Assembly: GCF_005484985.1 (NCBI RefSeq)
Contig: NZ_CP027942.1
Coordinates: 1,612,001 to 1,676,000 of the forward strand
Length of the DNA stretch: 64,000 nt
Direction: 5' to 3'
From: Agrococcus sp. SGAir0287
GTDB taxonomy: Bacteria > Actinomycetota > Actinomycetes > Actinomycetales > Microbacteriaceae
Below are positions 27,213-38,963 of this stretch, one piece after another; the stretch's first letter is position 1, and every line of letters begins with the position of its first letter. A program made the translations under genes and the position numbers. Under the pieces are notes generated by a model. That model saw only the letters and a program-made list of their open reading frames with translations, did not search any database and was not told the DNA's origin.

Positions 27213-28424
27213 TCAGAGCCCGAGCGCCTTGGCCTTCGCCGCCTCGTAGTCCTCCGGCGTGATGAGGCCCTGATCGAGCATCGCCTTCGCGCGCTGCAGC
27301 ACGACCATCGGATCCTCGCCGCCTGCGGGCGCGGGCGCGGGAGGCTGCTGATCCGCGGGAGCCTGCTGCGCGGGAGCCTGCTGCGGCGCCGACTGCGCGG
27401 GCACGGGCTGCTGCAGGCCGCCGAGGCCCGTGGCCCCCGCTGCCAGGCCCATGCCGAGGATGCCGGACGTGCCCTGCTGCTCCCCCGCCGACTCGAAGCC
27501 CGCGGCCACGGACGCCTGCAGGTTGGCGTTGCCGCGCTGGCCGGAGAGCGCATCCGCGCGCTGCACGTTGCGCAGCAGCTCGCGCGTCTGCGCGTCGTAC
27601 TCGATCGCGACGATCGCGGTCTTCACGATCGTGATGCCACGATCCGTCCGCCACCGGTAGCCCTGCTCGACGGCGGCGGCGAGGCTCTGCGCGAAGCCCA
27701 GCGAGTCCTGCTGGATGCGCGTGATGCGGTTGCCCTTCGCCGGATCGTTCGTGTACATCGACAGCGCAGGGGCGAGCGACGAGACGACCTCGTTGAACAG
27801 CTGCGCCGCCGCGTCGTTGTCGAGGTCCGAGAAGTCGAAGACGACGCCGGGACGCAGGTACGACGCGGGCACGAACGCCTTGACGAACAGGATGGGGTCG
27901 ACGATCTGCAGCGTGTAGGTGCCGCGCGTGACGGCTCCGACCTGCGCGCCCATGTACGCGTCGTCCCAGTAGATCTCCGACTGCGTGCCGAAGCGGTTGT
28001 TCGGCAGCTCCTTGAGGCTGACGAAGAACGCCTGCTGCTGCGCGCCCGGACGTCCGCCGAACTTGAACCGCTCCCAGGACGTGCGCACGAGCGAGCCGAC
28101 GAGGTCGTCGCCGGCGAAGATCGACTGCGACTCCTGCGCGTCGGTGCGCCACTCGTAGCCGCCGGGCACCGACGCGAAGCCGGTGATGGCGCCCTCCTGC
28201 ATGAGGATGAGGCCGTAGCCCTCGGGCACCACGATGCGCGAGCCGTTGGTGATGATGCCGTCGGAGGCGGAGGTGTTGGAGCCCCGGCCGGCGTTCTGGC
28301 CGCGCGGCACCGCCGCGAAGAGCGCCGCCGTGGGGCTGAGCCCCTCCGGCACCGTGAGGAAGTCCTTCCACTGGTCGGCGAGCACGCCGCCCGCCGCGTC
28401 GATCGCTGCCCGGATGAGGCCCAT
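27213..28424 (-). CDS. SPFH/Band 7 domain protein with C-terminal SHOCT motif (YdjI-like)
   Basis: 403 residues. The N-terminus lacks a membrane helix. Residues about 50-290 form an SPFH-like domain (GSRIVVPEGYGLILMQEGAI; GTYTLQIVDPILFVKAFVP; RGITIVKTAIVAIEYDAQ). An Ala/Pro/Gln linker (about 325-365) connects to a SHOCT motif (LQRAKAMLDQGLITPEDYEAAKAKAL). SHOCT motifs often mediate oligomerisation. It is followed after 20 bases by the zinc-ribbon membrane protein. A membrane-surface scaffold role is inferred from the family. Confidence 0.85.
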   Translation of the reverse strand: MGLIRAAIDAAGGVLADQWKDFLTVPEGLSPTAALFAAVPRGQNAGRGSNTSASDGIITNGSRIVVPEGYGLILMQEGAITGFASVPGGYEWRTDAQESQSIFAGDDLVGSLVRTSWERFKFGGRPGAQQQAFFVSLKELPNNRFGTQSEIYWDDAYMGAQVGAVTRGTYTLQIVDPILFVKAFVPASYLRPGVVFDFSDLDNDAAAQLFNEVVSSLAPALSMYTNDPAKGNRITRIQQDSLGFAQSLAAAVEQGYRWRTDRGITIVKTAIVAIEYDAQTRELLRNVQRADALSGQRGNANLQASVAAGFESAGEQQGTSGILGMGLAAGATGLGGLQQPVPAQSAPQQAPAQQAPADQQPPAPAPAGGEDPMVVLQRAKAMLDQGLITPEDYEAAKAKALGL

Positions 28425-28475
28425 GTCGTCTCCCTCGCGTGCGCGGCCGTCGCGCTCGGGCCAAGGCTACGACGC

Positions 28476-28515
28476 GGACGACCCCCGCAGGCTGGGAGCC
28501 TCGCGGGGGTCGTCC
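28476..28515 (-). terminator. Terminator of acnA
   Basis: Perfect 13-base arms (28476-28488 and 28503-28515). The 14-base loop itself folds (AGGCT/AGCCT), giving a stacked double hairpin. It lies 29 bases beyond the aconitase stop and upstream of the SPFH gene, so it separates the two transcription units. Confidence 0.8.
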
Positions 28516-28544
28516 GTCCATGCGCCTGCGCGCGGGACGATCGC

Positions 28545-31406
<2,862 letters not shown>

Positions 31407-31483
31407 GGTGACTCCCCACACGTTCGTCCTGACGCTGTGCGCGTCCGAGCATAGCCGCGCGCCAGGGGCCGCGGCCGAAAGTA

Positions 31484-31497
31484 TCTTGACGTCAAGA
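31484..31497 (-). promoter_or_regulatory. Palindromic operator candidate upstream of acnA
   Basis: TCTTGAC/GTCAAGA is a perfect 14-base palindrome, extendable to 18 with one mismatch (TA...CA), 78 bases before the acnA start. The AT-rich stretch stands out in this sequence. Its form is typical of MarR-family operators; in Streptomyces an aconitase gene is controlled by the MarR protein TamR, but I cannot assign the regulator here. A TATGCT box (31453-31448) is a possible -10. Confidence 0.55.
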
Positions 31498-31532
31498 CAT
31501 CCTACGCCGACCTCGCGGCGGGGGCGAGCGCG

Positions 31533-32291
31533 TCAGGCGGATGCGGGCGTGTCGCGCGCCTCGTCGGCGTCCGGCACGGCCCGCACCATGAGCCACGTGA
31601 CCCACAGCGCGGCCCCGTACAGCGGCACGCCCATGATGAGCCTCGTGGTCGCGAGGGCCTGCGTCGCCTCGACGACCCCGCCCTGGGTCGCCGCGAGGTA
31701 GAGCGGCACCTGCACCGCGAGCCGCGCGCCGAGGACGCAGATCCACAGGATCGTCGCGCGGACGGCGACGGCCCTCCGCGCGGGATCCGTCCGCCACGCG
31801 TAGGGCGTGCCCGTGAGCCCGCCGACGAGGAGGCCGATGAGCGGGCGGCGAGCGACGAGCGAGGCCACGAGCGCGATGACGCCGACCGAGTTGACGATGA
31901 AGCCCCAGAGGAAGTTGTCGGCCGCGTTGCCGGTCAGCAGCGCGACGGCCGCCGAGATGCCCACGCCGACGAGCCCTGCGAAGGCGAGCACGGGCTGCCC
32001 CTTCGTGACGACCCGGAGCAGCACCGCGACGATCGAGACGCCGAGCGGCACGAGCACCGACAGCCAGACGTCCTGCGTGATCGTGAAGATGACGAGGAAG
32101 AGGATGCCGGGCAGCAGCGACTCCACGATGCCTCGGACGCCGCCCATGGCCTGCAGGATCGCGCCGCCGGAGGGCGTCTCGCCCGGCGCGATGTGGCCGA
32201 GCCGCGACGAGCGGATCGCCCGTGCGATGGCGTCGTCGGCGCCGTCGCGCTCGATGCGATCGGCGTCGCCTGGCCCGCGCTCGTCGGTCAT
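31533..32291 (-). CDS. DUF3159 family membrane protein
   Basis: 252 residues with about six membrane helices (GILFLVIFTITQDVWLSVLVPLGVSIVAVLLRV; VLAFAGLVGVGISAAVALLTG; FLWGFIVNSVGVIALVASLVA). The pattern and place after DUF3710 and dut fit DUF3159, an actinobacterial family related to VC0807-like membrane proteins of unknown function. The start overlaps the upstream stop by four bases (ATGA). Confidence 0.85.
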   Translation of the reverse strand: MTDERGPGDADRIERDGADDAIARAIRSSRLGHIAPGETPSGGAILQAMGGVRGIVESLLPGILFLVIFTITQDVWLSVLVPLGVSIVAVLLRVVTKGQPVLAFAGLVGVGISAAVALLTGNAADNFLWGFIVNSVGVIALVASLVARRPLIGLLVGGLTGTPYAWRTDPARRAVAVRATILWICVLGARLAVQVPLYLAATQGGVVEATQALATTRLIMGVPLYGAALWVTWLMVRAVPDADEARDTPASA

Positions 32292-32878
32292 GCCGGCTTC
32301 GGTGCGTGCAGCGGGATGAGCTCGCGCGGCGGCATGGGCGTCTCGCCACGGCACACGACGGTCGAGCGGTAGATCTCGACGATGCCCGCGACGGCCTCCT
32401 CGTCGGTCGCGGCGCGACCGGCGATGATGCCCTGCAGCATCCACCGCGGGCCGTCGACGCCGACGACGCGCACCGCGCGCGCCTGCCCGTCGGGGCCGGG
32501 CTGCAGCGTGCAGCGCAGCTCGGGGCCCAGGAGGCCGTCGGCCTCCTCGACCGTCGCTCCCTGACGCTCGAGCTGCTCGGCGACGACGCCGCGCACCGAG
32601 CCCCAGATGCCCTCGGACCGCGGGGCCGCGAAGGGCTGGAGCTGGACGGTCGAGCCGTCGTGCTCGAGCGTCACCGCGACGACGCGCTTCGACGCCTCCT
32701 CGACCTCGAGCCGCATCTGCAGACCCTGGCGCGGCACGATCCGCAGTCCGCCGAGGTCGATGTAGGGCCGCACGGGCGCCTCCGCCTCGTCGAGCGGTCC
32801 CGCCTGGTCGCGGTCGGCCGGAGCGCTCTTCTCGAACGACTCCTCGTCCTCCAGCTGCTCCTCGATGTCGTCAGGCAT
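32288..32878 (-). CDS. DUF3710 family protein
   Basis: 196 residues; a conserved actinobacterial protein of unknown role. The acidic N-terminus ([17 protein letters not shown]) precedes a conserved fold ([61 protein letters not shown]). The ATG lies inside the 3' end of dut (8-base overlap), and the stop overlaps the DUF3159 start, making dut-DUF3710-DUF3159 a coupled operon. Such clustering is common across the phylum. Confidence 0.88.
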   Translation of the reverse strand: MPDDIEEQLEDEESFEKSAPADRDQAGPLDEAEAPVRPYIDLGGLRIVPRQGLQMRLEVEEASKRVVAVTLEHDGSTVQLQPFAAPRSEGIWGSVRGVVAEQLERQGATVEEADGLLGPELRCTLQPGPDGQARAVRVVGVDGPRWMLQGIIAGRAATDEEAVAGIVEIYRSTVVCRGETPMPPRELIPLHAPKPA

Positions 32879-33317
32879 GCGTCTCCTTCGTCCGTCCGAA
32901 CCCGCTCGATCCGAAGCCGCCCTCGCCGCGGTCGGAGCCCGGCAGCGCATCGACGCGCACGAAGCGCGCGCGCTCGACGCGCTGCACGATGACCTGCGCG
33001 ATGCGATCGCCGACCTCGATGGCGTGCGGCTCGCTGCCCGTGTTGAGCAGGATGACCTTGATCTCGCCCCGGTAGCCGGCGTCGACGGTGCCGGGGGCGT
33101 TCACGATCGTGATGCCGCGGCGCGCGGCGAGGCCGCTGCGCGGCACGACGAACGCGACGTGCCCGTCCGGCAGCGCGATGCGCACGCCGGTGCCGACCGT
33201 CGCGCGCTCGCCGGGCTGCAGCGTGAGCGCCTCCGCGGCGTGCAGGTCGGCGCCCGCATCCCCGGGATGCGCGTATGCCGGCGGCTCGCCGACGATGAGC
33301 ACCTCGACCTCGTCCAC
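32871..33317 (-). CDS. dut: Deoxyuridine 5'-triphosphate nucleotidohydrolase
   Basis: 148 residues. dUTPase hydrolyses dUTP to dUMP and keeps uracil out of DNA. The trimeric family motifs are present: [43 protein letters not shown], and the C-terminal lid [12 protein letters not shown]. The GTG start ([12 protein letters not shown]) is preferred to an upstream TTG. A TAGCCT box sits eight bases before it, so the transcript has little or no leader. Confidence 0.95.
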   Translation of the reverse strand: MDEVEVLIVGEPPAYAHPGDAGADLHAAEALTLQPGERATVGTGVRIALPDGHVAFVVPRSGLAARRGITIVNAPGTVDAGYRGEIKVILLNTGSEPHAIEVGDRIAQVIVQRVERARFVRVDALPGSDRGEGGFGSSGFGRTKETHA

Positions 33318-33348
33318 GGGAGCCAAGGCTAGCGGGCAGGATGGAGGG

Positions 33349-33786
33349 GTGCGTCACCGTGAGCGTCTGCTGCCACCCGTCTGGCTCTTCGCCGTCTGCC
33401 TGCTCGTCGTGCCGGCGGCGGTGCTCGTGTTCCTGCCGATCTCGCCAGTGTGGGGTTGGATCGTCGCCGCTGCGCTCTACGCCGCCGTCGCGATCTTCCT
33501 CGTCGTCGCGTCGCCCGTCGTGGCCGTCGACGACGCGACCCTGTCCGCGGGGCGCGCGCGCATCCCCCTCGCGGCCCTCGGCGAGCCCGAGGTCCTCGAT
33601 GCCGCGGGCTCCTACGCCGCCCTGCACGCGCAGTGGGATGCGCGGGCCTACCACTCCACGGTCCCCTGGACTCGGCTGCTCGTCCGCGTGCCGGTCACCG
33701 ACCCCGCGGATCCCACGACGGCCTGGGTGCTGTCCACGCGTCGCCCCGACGCGCTCGCCGCCGCCATCCGCGACGCGCGCGGCTGA
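33349..33786 (+). CDS. DUF3093 family membrane protein
   Basis: 145 residues. Two adjacent membrane helices ([21 protein letters not shown] and [20 protein letters not shown]) are followed by a small beta-rich cytoplasmic domain ([16 protein letters not shown]). This arrangement and the divergent position next to dut match DUF3093, an actinobacterial family of unknown function. A CAGGAT box lies six bases before the GTG. GGAGGG fills the gap between them, so either a leaderless or a very short-leader transcript is possible. Confidence 0.85.
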   Translation: MRHRERLLPPVWLFAVCLLVVPAAVLVFLPISPVWGWIVAAALYAAVAIFLVVASPVVAVDDATLSAGRARIPLAALGEPEVLDAAGSYAALHAQWDARAYHSTVPWTRLLVRVPVTDPADPTTAWVLSTRRPDALAAAIRDARG

Positions 33787-33820
33787 CGACGCCCTGCCGC
33801 CCGACGCCCGGACGCGACGA

Positions 33821-33848
33821 AGGCCGCCTCTCGATCGAGAGGCGGCCT
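33821..33848. terminator. Bidirectional hairpin between DUF3093 and DUF4193 genes
   Basis: A perfect 12-base stem (33821-33832 with 33837-33848) closed by GATC, placed between two converging genes. Confidence 0.85.
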
Positions 33849-33894
33849 CGCTCGCAGGCTTCGTTCGCTCAGGGCGTGACGCGCGTCCCCTGCG

Positions 33895-34182
33895 TCAGGC
33901 GCATTCCTTGCAGATCGGGCCGAGCTTCGACTCGTGGTCGAACTGCAGTCGGTGCTTCACGAGGAAGCAGCTCACGCAGGTGAACTCGTCCTCCTGCGCC
34001 GGCAGCACGATGGTCTCGAGCTCGACGTCCGACAGGTCGGCAGCCGAGAGATCGAAGCTCCCCGGGTTGTCCGCGTCGTCGTCGGTGGCCGTCTGCGCCT
34101 TGGCGGGGACGCGCTCCTTGAGCGCCTCGATCGACTCCGCGTCGTCGTCGGTCTTGCGCGGTGCGTCGTAGTCGGTTGCCAT
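33895..34182 (-). CDS. DUF4193 family protein
   Basis: 95 residues. An acidic N-terminal part (DYDAPRKTDDDAESIEAL, DDDADNPGSFDL) precedes a C-terminal cysteine cluster, FTCVSCFLVKHRLQF then GPICKECA, that probably binds zinc. It is typical of DUF4193, almost always found between sepH and the DUF3093/dut genes in actinobacteria. No function is established. Confidence 0.9.
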   Translation of the reverse strand: MATDYDAPRKTDDDAESIEALKERVPAKAQTATDDDADNPGSFDLSAADLSDVELETIVLPAQEDEFTCVSCFLVKHRLQFDHESKLGPICKECA

Positions 34183-34344
34183 TGCGTGCTCAGCGTTCCT
34201 TCGGCCAGTGTTCGGGGGATTCGGCGCACAGTCTGCACGCTGGACCCGCCGAGTGCAACTCGCGGCACGCCACGGTCATTCCCGTGCTCGATCGCGGCGC
34301 GATGGGATGCTGGCAGCGACCTGATGGACCGGGACGTGAGGCGC

Positions 34345-35457
34345 ATGGACAAGCTCAGTGTGATCGGGGTCGAGGACGACCTGCTCGTCGTGGAGGCCGG
34401 CGACGGCGCGCGCTACGCGATCGACGTGGCGGCGCTGCCCGAGCTGCCGCGACCGAAGGCGCAGCACGCGCAGCGCAAGGCGTCGCCGCGCGAGATCCAG
34501 GCTGCGCTGCGCGCCGGACGCAGCGCGGAGGAGATCGCCGCCGAGACCGGCGAGGACCTCGAGTTCGTGCGTCGCTTCGAGGGTCCGGTCGTCGCCGAGC
34601 GCGACCACGTCCTCGACCAGGCGCTGCGGGTCGCCGTCGCCTCCGGCGACATCGACCCGCTCGCGAAGGAGTCGACCTTCGGCGACGCGCTCGCCGCGCG
34701 GCTGCAGGAGCTCGGCGCGAGCGACGAGTCGTGGTTCGCGTGGCGAGAGGGCGCCGGCTCGTGGGTCGTGCGCCTGCGCTTCCACGCGCAGGGCATCGAC
34801 CACGTCGCGACGTGGACCTTCGAGCCGCGCAAGGCAGCGCTCACGCCGCGCGACAAGGAGGCGACGGCGCTGAGCCAGCGCGGCGACGCCTCCACCGTGC
34901 TCATGCCGCGCCTGCGCGCCGTCGACCAGCAGCGGCAGGCGCCCGCCTCCGAGGCCGTCGCCGCGGCGCCCGCACCCGAGGCCGCGGGGACGCCGCAGTC
35001 GACCACGCCGCAGCCGCGCGTCGAGGGCGAGCGCTTCGACTCCGGCGCGTTCCGCATCGGCGAGCAGGGGCCGTCGAAGCCGGTGACCCCGAGCCCCGCG
35101 CTGCGCGACGCGGCGCAGGGGCAGCCCGCCGCCGTCGTCGAGGCGGCCGTGACGACGGCGCGGCCCGCGCAGGCTCCGAACCACACCGCGGACCTGCTCG
35201 AGGCGCTGCGACGCCGGCGCGGCGAGCGGGAGGCCGCGCTGCGCCAGGCGGAGACGGGCACGGTGCCGGACCTGCCCTCCGCGAGCCAGGAGACGCTGTT
35301 CGACGCACCGGAGGCGGCCGCGAAGGACGAGGAGCAGCCGGGCGTGCACCACACGAGCCCGCTCTCGGGGGCACGCGCCAAGCGCGGCAGCCGCCAGTCG
35401 ATGCCGAGCTGGGACGAGATCGTCTTCGGCGCGCGCGGCGACGACGAGCCCGCCTGA
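34345..35457 (+). CDS. sepH: Septation protein SepH (DUF3071)
   Basis: 370 residues. SepH promotes FtsZ assembly in actinobacteria. The conserved N-terminal DUF3071 domain (MDKLSVIGVEDDLLVVEAGDG; SPREIQAALRAGRSAEEIAAETG with a helix-turn-helix; DHVLDQALRVAVA) is followed by a disordered Ala/Pro/Glu-rich region (about 205-300) and a short conserved C-terminus (QSMPSWDEIVFGAR). An ATG at 34324 is also in frame, but the family start and a GTGAGG ribosome site favour 34345. Confidence 0.9.
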   Translation: MDKLSVIGVEDDLLVVEAGDGARYAIDVAALPELPRPKAQHAQRKASPREIQAALRAGRSAEEIAAETGEDLEFVRRFEGPVVAERDHVLDQALRVAVASGDIDPLAKESTFGDALAARLQELGASDESWFAWREGAGSWVVRLRFHAQGIDHVATWTFEPRKAALTPRDKEATALSQRGDASTVLMPRLRAVDQQRQAPASEAVAAAPAPEAAGTPQSTTPQPRVEGERFDSGAFRIGEQGPSKPVTPSPALRDAAQGQPAAVVEAAVTTARPAQAPNHTADLLEALRRRRGEREAALRQAETGTVPDLPSASQETLFDAPEAAAKDEEQPGVHHTSPLSGARAKRGSRQSMPSWDEIVFGARGDDEPA

Positions 35458-35475
35458 CGCGCACCGCCCTGCCAC

Positions 35476-35508
35476 CGATGCCCGCCGCCTGCCTCGCGGC
35501 GGGCATCG
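35476..35508 (+). terminator. Terminator after sepH
   Basis: A perfect 13-base stem (35476-35488 with 35496-35508) around a 7-base loop, 19 bases after the stop. Confidence 0.8.
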
Positions 35509-35605
35509 TCGCATCCGCGGCCGTGTCGCGCGTCGCGCCCTGGAACCTGAACCGCACGTCAGGTACGGTTGCTGGCACCAGCGTTGGTCCTACGAGGAGG
35601 TAGGC

Positions 35606-36961
35606 ATGACCGCGTCGACGACGACGACGAAGCAGGGTGGCCTGAGGCGGGTGGTGACCGCCTCGATGGCGGGCACCGTCGTCGAGTGGTACGAGTTCTT
35701 CCTGTACGCGAGCGCCGCGACGCTCGTCTTCAACCTCATCTTCTTCCCGCAGAACGACGATCCGCTCGTGCCGATCCTGGCGGCCTTCGCCACGTACTCG
35801 GTCGGCTTCGTCGCGCGACCGCTCGGCGGCATCGTCTTCGGGCACTTCGGCGACAAGTACGGGCGCAAGCGCCTGCTGCAGCTCGCCATCCTCATGGTGG
35901 GCGTCGCGACGTTCCTCATGGGCTGCCTGCCGACGTTCGACCAGATCGGGTTCTGGGCGCCCGCGCTGCTCGTGCTGCTGCGCTTCGTGCAGGGCTTCGC
36001 GGTCGGCGGCGAGTGGGGCGGCGGCGTGCTGCTCGTCGCCGAGCACTCCCCCGACCGTCAGCGCGGGTTCTGGTCGAGCTTCCCGCAGGCGGCCGTGCCG
36101 ATCGGCAACCTGCTCGCGACGATCGTGCTGCTCATCCTCTCGAGCACCCTGCCGGAGGACCAGTTCCTCGGCTGGGGCTGGCGCGTCGCGTTCTGGCTCT
36201 CCGTCGTGATCGTGATCATCGGCTACTACATCCGCACGCGCATCGACGACGCCCCGATCTTCCAGGAGGTCAAGGCGGAGGTCGCCGAGTCGAAGGCGCA
36301 GTCGTACGGCGTCTTCGAGGTGCTGCGCCGCTACCCGCGCGGCGTGCTCACGGCGATGGGCCTGCGGTTCGGCGAGAACATCATGTACTACCTCGTCGTG
36401 ACGTTCTCGATCACCTACCTCGCGACGCAGCACGGCTACGACACGGCGTCCATCCTGCGCTTCATGCTCGCCGCGCACGTGCTGCACATGCTCGTCGTGC
36501 CGTGCGTCGGCTACCTGTCGGATCGCGTAGGCCGCCGTCCGCTCTCCGGCATCGGCGCCGTCCTCGCCGCGGGCTGGGGCTTCGTCGCCTTCCCGATGTT
36601 CGACACCGAGCAGCCGGCGATCATCATCGCCGCCGTGTGCCTCGGCCTCGTCATCCACTCCTTCATGTACGCGCCGCAGCCGGCGATCATGGCGGAGATG
36701 TTCCCGACGCGCATGCGGTACTCGGGCGTCTCGTTCGGCTACCAGGTGACGTCGATCCTCGCCGGCTCGCTCGCGCCCATCATCGCCGTCGCGCTGCTGA
36801 GCGCCACCGGCAGCTCGGTCTCCATCGCGATCTACCTCGCGTGCGCCGCCGCCGTGACCCTCGTCGCCGTGCTCGTCATGCGCGAGACGAAGGGCACGTC
36901 GCTGCGCGCGATCGACGAGGAGGACCGGCGCCGCCTCGTCGCCGAGCGGGGCGAGGCATGA
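35606..36961 (+). CDS. Metabolite:H+ symporter (MHS family, MFS)
   Basis: 451 residues and twelve helices. The N-terminal signature GTVVEWYEFFLYASAATLVF and motif A as GHFGDKYGRKRLLQ are diagnostic of the MHS group (proline/betaine, shikimate, alpha-ketoglutarate and dicarboxylate carriers). A strong AGGAGG precedes the ATG by five bases. The stop overlaps the start of a hydroxyisobutyrate-dehydrogenase-like gene by four bases, so the imported substrate is probably that enzyme's substrate or a precursor, perhaps a hydroxy or branched-chain acid. Confidence 0.9.
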   Translation: MTASTTTTKQGGLRRVVTASMAGTVVEWYEFFLYASAATLVFNLIFFPQNDDPLVPILAAFATYSVGFVARPLGGIVFGHFGDKYGRKRLLQLAILMVGVATFLMGCLPTFDQIGFWAPALLVLLRFVQGFAVGGEWGGGVLLVAEHSPDRQRGFWSSFPQAAVPIGNLLATIVLLILSSTLPEDQFLGWGWRVAFWLSVVIVIIGYYIRTRIDDAPIFQEVKAEVAESKAQSYGVFEVLRRYPRGVLTAMGLRFGENIMYYLVVTFSITYLATQHGYDTASILRFMLAAHVLHMLVVPCVGYLSDRVGRRPLSGIGAVLAAGWGFVAFPMFDTEQPAIIIAAVCLGLVIHSFMYAPQPAIMAEMFPTRMRYSGVSFGYQVTSILAGSLAPIIAVALLSATGSSVSIAIYLACAAAVTLVAVLVMRETKGTSLRAIDEEDRRRLVAERGEA

Positions 36962-37872
36962 GCGTCGTCGCCTGGATCGGGCTCGGCGCGATGGGTGGGC
37001 GCATGTCCGCCCACCTCGTCGCGGCCGGCCACCGCGTGCTCGGGCTCGACGTCGTGCCCGCGCTCGTCGAGGCGGCCGCCGCCCGCGGCATCGAGGCGGC
37101 CGGCTCCGTCGCCGACGCGGTGCGCGAGGCGGACGTCGTCGTGCTGAGCCTGCCGCGCGGCGAGCACGTGCGACAGGTGCTCGACGGCGCCGACGGCGTG
37201 TGGGCGCACGCGAGGCCCGGCACCCTCGTCCTCGACACCTCGACGGTCGACGTCGCCACCTCGCGCTGGTGCCACGAGGAGTCGGCCGCGCGCGGCCACC
37301 GCTTCGTCGACGCACCCGTCTCGGGCGGCGTGAGCGGCGCCGAGGCGGGCACCCTCGCCGTCATGCTCGGCGGCGAGGAGCGCCACGTCGCCGACGCGAC
37401 GCACGTCGTGGCGCCGTTCGCGGGCTCCACGATCCACGTGGGGCCTGCGACGCACGGCATCGCGGCGAAGCTCGTGAACAACATGATGCTCGGAATCGGC
37501 ATGCTCGCCGTGTCCGAGGGATCGCAGCTCGCGAAGCACCTCGGGCTCGACCCGCACGCGTTCTGGCGGGTCGCGAGCGTCTCGTCCGGCGACTCCTGGC
37601 CGCTGCGAACCTGGTACCCCGTGCCGGGCATCGTCGACGCGAGCCCCGCGAACCGCGGCTTCGAACCCGGCTACTCGACCGACCTCGCAGAGAAGGACCT
37701 CTCCCTCGCGGTCGCGGGCGCCGACGAGACCGGCGTGCACGTGCCAGCCGCACGCATCGTGCTCGAGCAGCTGCGCGCGCTGCAGGCGGAGGGGCTCGGC
37801 GGGATGGACTGCACGCTCGTCGCGCGCTTCGCCTCGCCCGACGGCACGCTCGAGGGCTACGACCCCGCGTAG
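36958..37872 (+). CDS. NAD(P)-dependent beta-hydroxyacid dehydrogenase (3-hydroxyisobutyrate dehydrogenase family)
   Basis: 304 residues. The Rossmann motif WIGLGAMGGRMSAHLVAAGH, the substrate loop FVDAPVSGGVSGAEAGTL and the catalytic Lys in AAKLVNNMMLGIG are all intact. The family also includes tartronate semialdehyde reductase and related enzymes, so the exact substrate is open. It is coupled to an MHS symporter. Its 3' end overlaps the convergent phosphodiesterase gene by 16 bases. Confidence 0.9.
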   Translation: MSVVAWIGLGAMGGRMSAHLVAAGHRVLGLDVVPALVEAAAARGIEAAGSVADAVREADVVVLSLPRGEHVRQVLDGADGVWAHARPGTLVLDTSTVDVATSRWCHEESAARGHRFVDAPVSGGVSGAEAGTLAVMLGGEERHVADATHVVAPFAGSTIHVGPATHGIAAKLVNNMMLGIGMLAVSEGSQLAKHLGLDPHAFWRVASVSSGDSWPLRTWYPVPGIVDASPANRGFEPGYSTDLAEKDLSLAVAGADETGVHVPAARIVLEQLRALQAEGLGGMDCTLVARFASPDGTLEGYDPA

Positions 37873-38951
37873 GCGCCGAGGCGCACGAGCGGCACGCGCA
37901 GCTCCTCCGACGTCAGCGACCCGTGCTGGCCGACCATGCCGCGCGCGGGGTCGTCCTCCCGGACGTAGAGGGCGCCCGTGCCGCGCACCGCGACGACGAG
38001 GTCGCCGATGCGCGGCAGCACCGCGTCGTCGACGCTGCCGAGCCAGCCGCTGGCGACGAGCTCGTCGCGGGTGGCGACCCACGCGGCGTCGCCGAGCCAG
38101 TCGCGCCAGGCGTCGACCGTGGCGGCCCATCCCGTCCACGACGGATCACGATGCAGCTGCAGGCAGCGCGGCTCCCCCGCGACGTGGGCGACGCCCTCGA
38201 GCAGCGCAGGCGGCACGAGCAGATGGCGATGCTCGGGCACGTCGACCATGCCGTGGTCGGCGGTGACGAGGATGCCGGTGCCCGAGGGCGCGCGGTCGAC
38301 CAGGCGCGCGATCGCGCCGTCGAGGCGCTCGAGCGCGTCGATCCACCCGTCGGACTGCCAGCCGCGCTCGTGGCCGATGCGGTCGAGGTCGGGCACGTAG
38401 CAACTCACGATGCCGTCCCCGGCGTGGGCGGCCTCGATCGCCGCATCGACCCGCTCGTCGATCGTGCGGGCGGCGACGTAGCGCGCGCCGCGCAGCGTCG
38501 CGCGCGTGAAGCCCGAGTCGGCGTAGCGGGGCTCGTTGACGACGGTGCTCGGCACCGTGCCGAGCAGCGGCGCGCTGCGCTGCCACGACTCGGGCTCCAT
38601 CGCGCCGCCCCAGTCCCGCAGCTGGTTGCGCACGCCGACGCCGGGGACGAGCGCGTCGTAGCCGACGATGCCGTGGGCGCCGGGCGCCGTGCCCGTGTAC
38701 AGGGACGTGAGCGCGGCCGCGGTCGTCGTCGGGAAGCCCGAGACGATGCCGCGACGCGGTCCGGACGCGAGCGTGCGCGCATGGCCGGCCCGCGCGGCGA
38801 GGTTCGCGGCGCCGAGCCCGTCGACGACGACGAGGACGCCGCGGCGCGCCCGAGGCAGACCGAGCGCGTTGCGCTCGCCGCGCAGCGCGAGGATCTGCGA
38901 CGGCAGCACGTCGGCGAGGCGCACGCCGGCGGGGCTCGCCGCGGGTAGCAT
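37857..38951 (-). CDS. Alkaline-phosphatase-superfamily phosphodiesterase/nucleotide pyrophosphatase
   Basis: 364 residues. Metal-site motifs are visible: [16 protein letters not shown] near residue 45, the nucleophile Thr in [28 protein letters not shown], and [11 protein letters not shown]. There is no signal peptide, so the enzyme is likely cytoplasmic. Orthologues usually lie between sepH and parC in actinobacteria. The substrate is unknown. A TAGGCT box six bases before the ATG predicts a leaderless transcript. Confidence 0.88.
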   Translation of the reverse strand: MLPAASPAGVRLADVLPSQILALRGERNALGLPRARRGVLVVVDGLGAANLAARAGHARTLASGPRRGIVSGFPTTTAAALTSLYTGTAPGAHGIVGYDALVPGVGVRNQLRDWGGAMEPESWQRSAPLLGTVPSTVVNEPRYADSGFTRATLRGARYVAARTIDERVDAAIEAAHAGDGIVSCYVPDLDRIGHERGWQSDGWIDALERLDGAIARLVDRAPSGTGILVTADHGMVDVPEHRHLLVPPALLEGVAHVAGEPRCLQLHRDPSWTGWAATVDAWRDWLGDAAWVATRDELVASGWLGSVDDAVLPRIGDLVVAVRGTGALYVREDDPARGMVGQHGSLTSEELRVPLVRLGAYAGS

Positions 38952-38963
38952 CTGGACAGCCTA
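38946..38963. promoter_or_regulatory. Interlocked divergent start region of phosphodiesterase and parC
   Basis: Only 11 bases separate the two start codons. The minus -10 TAGGCT (38963-38958) overlaps the first base of the parC ATG. A plus-strand TAGCAT (38946-38951), 11 bases before the parC ATG, overlaps the other gene's start codon. Each gene's promoter element thus lies in the other's first codon, and transcription in one direction must exclude the other. Confidence 0.6.
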
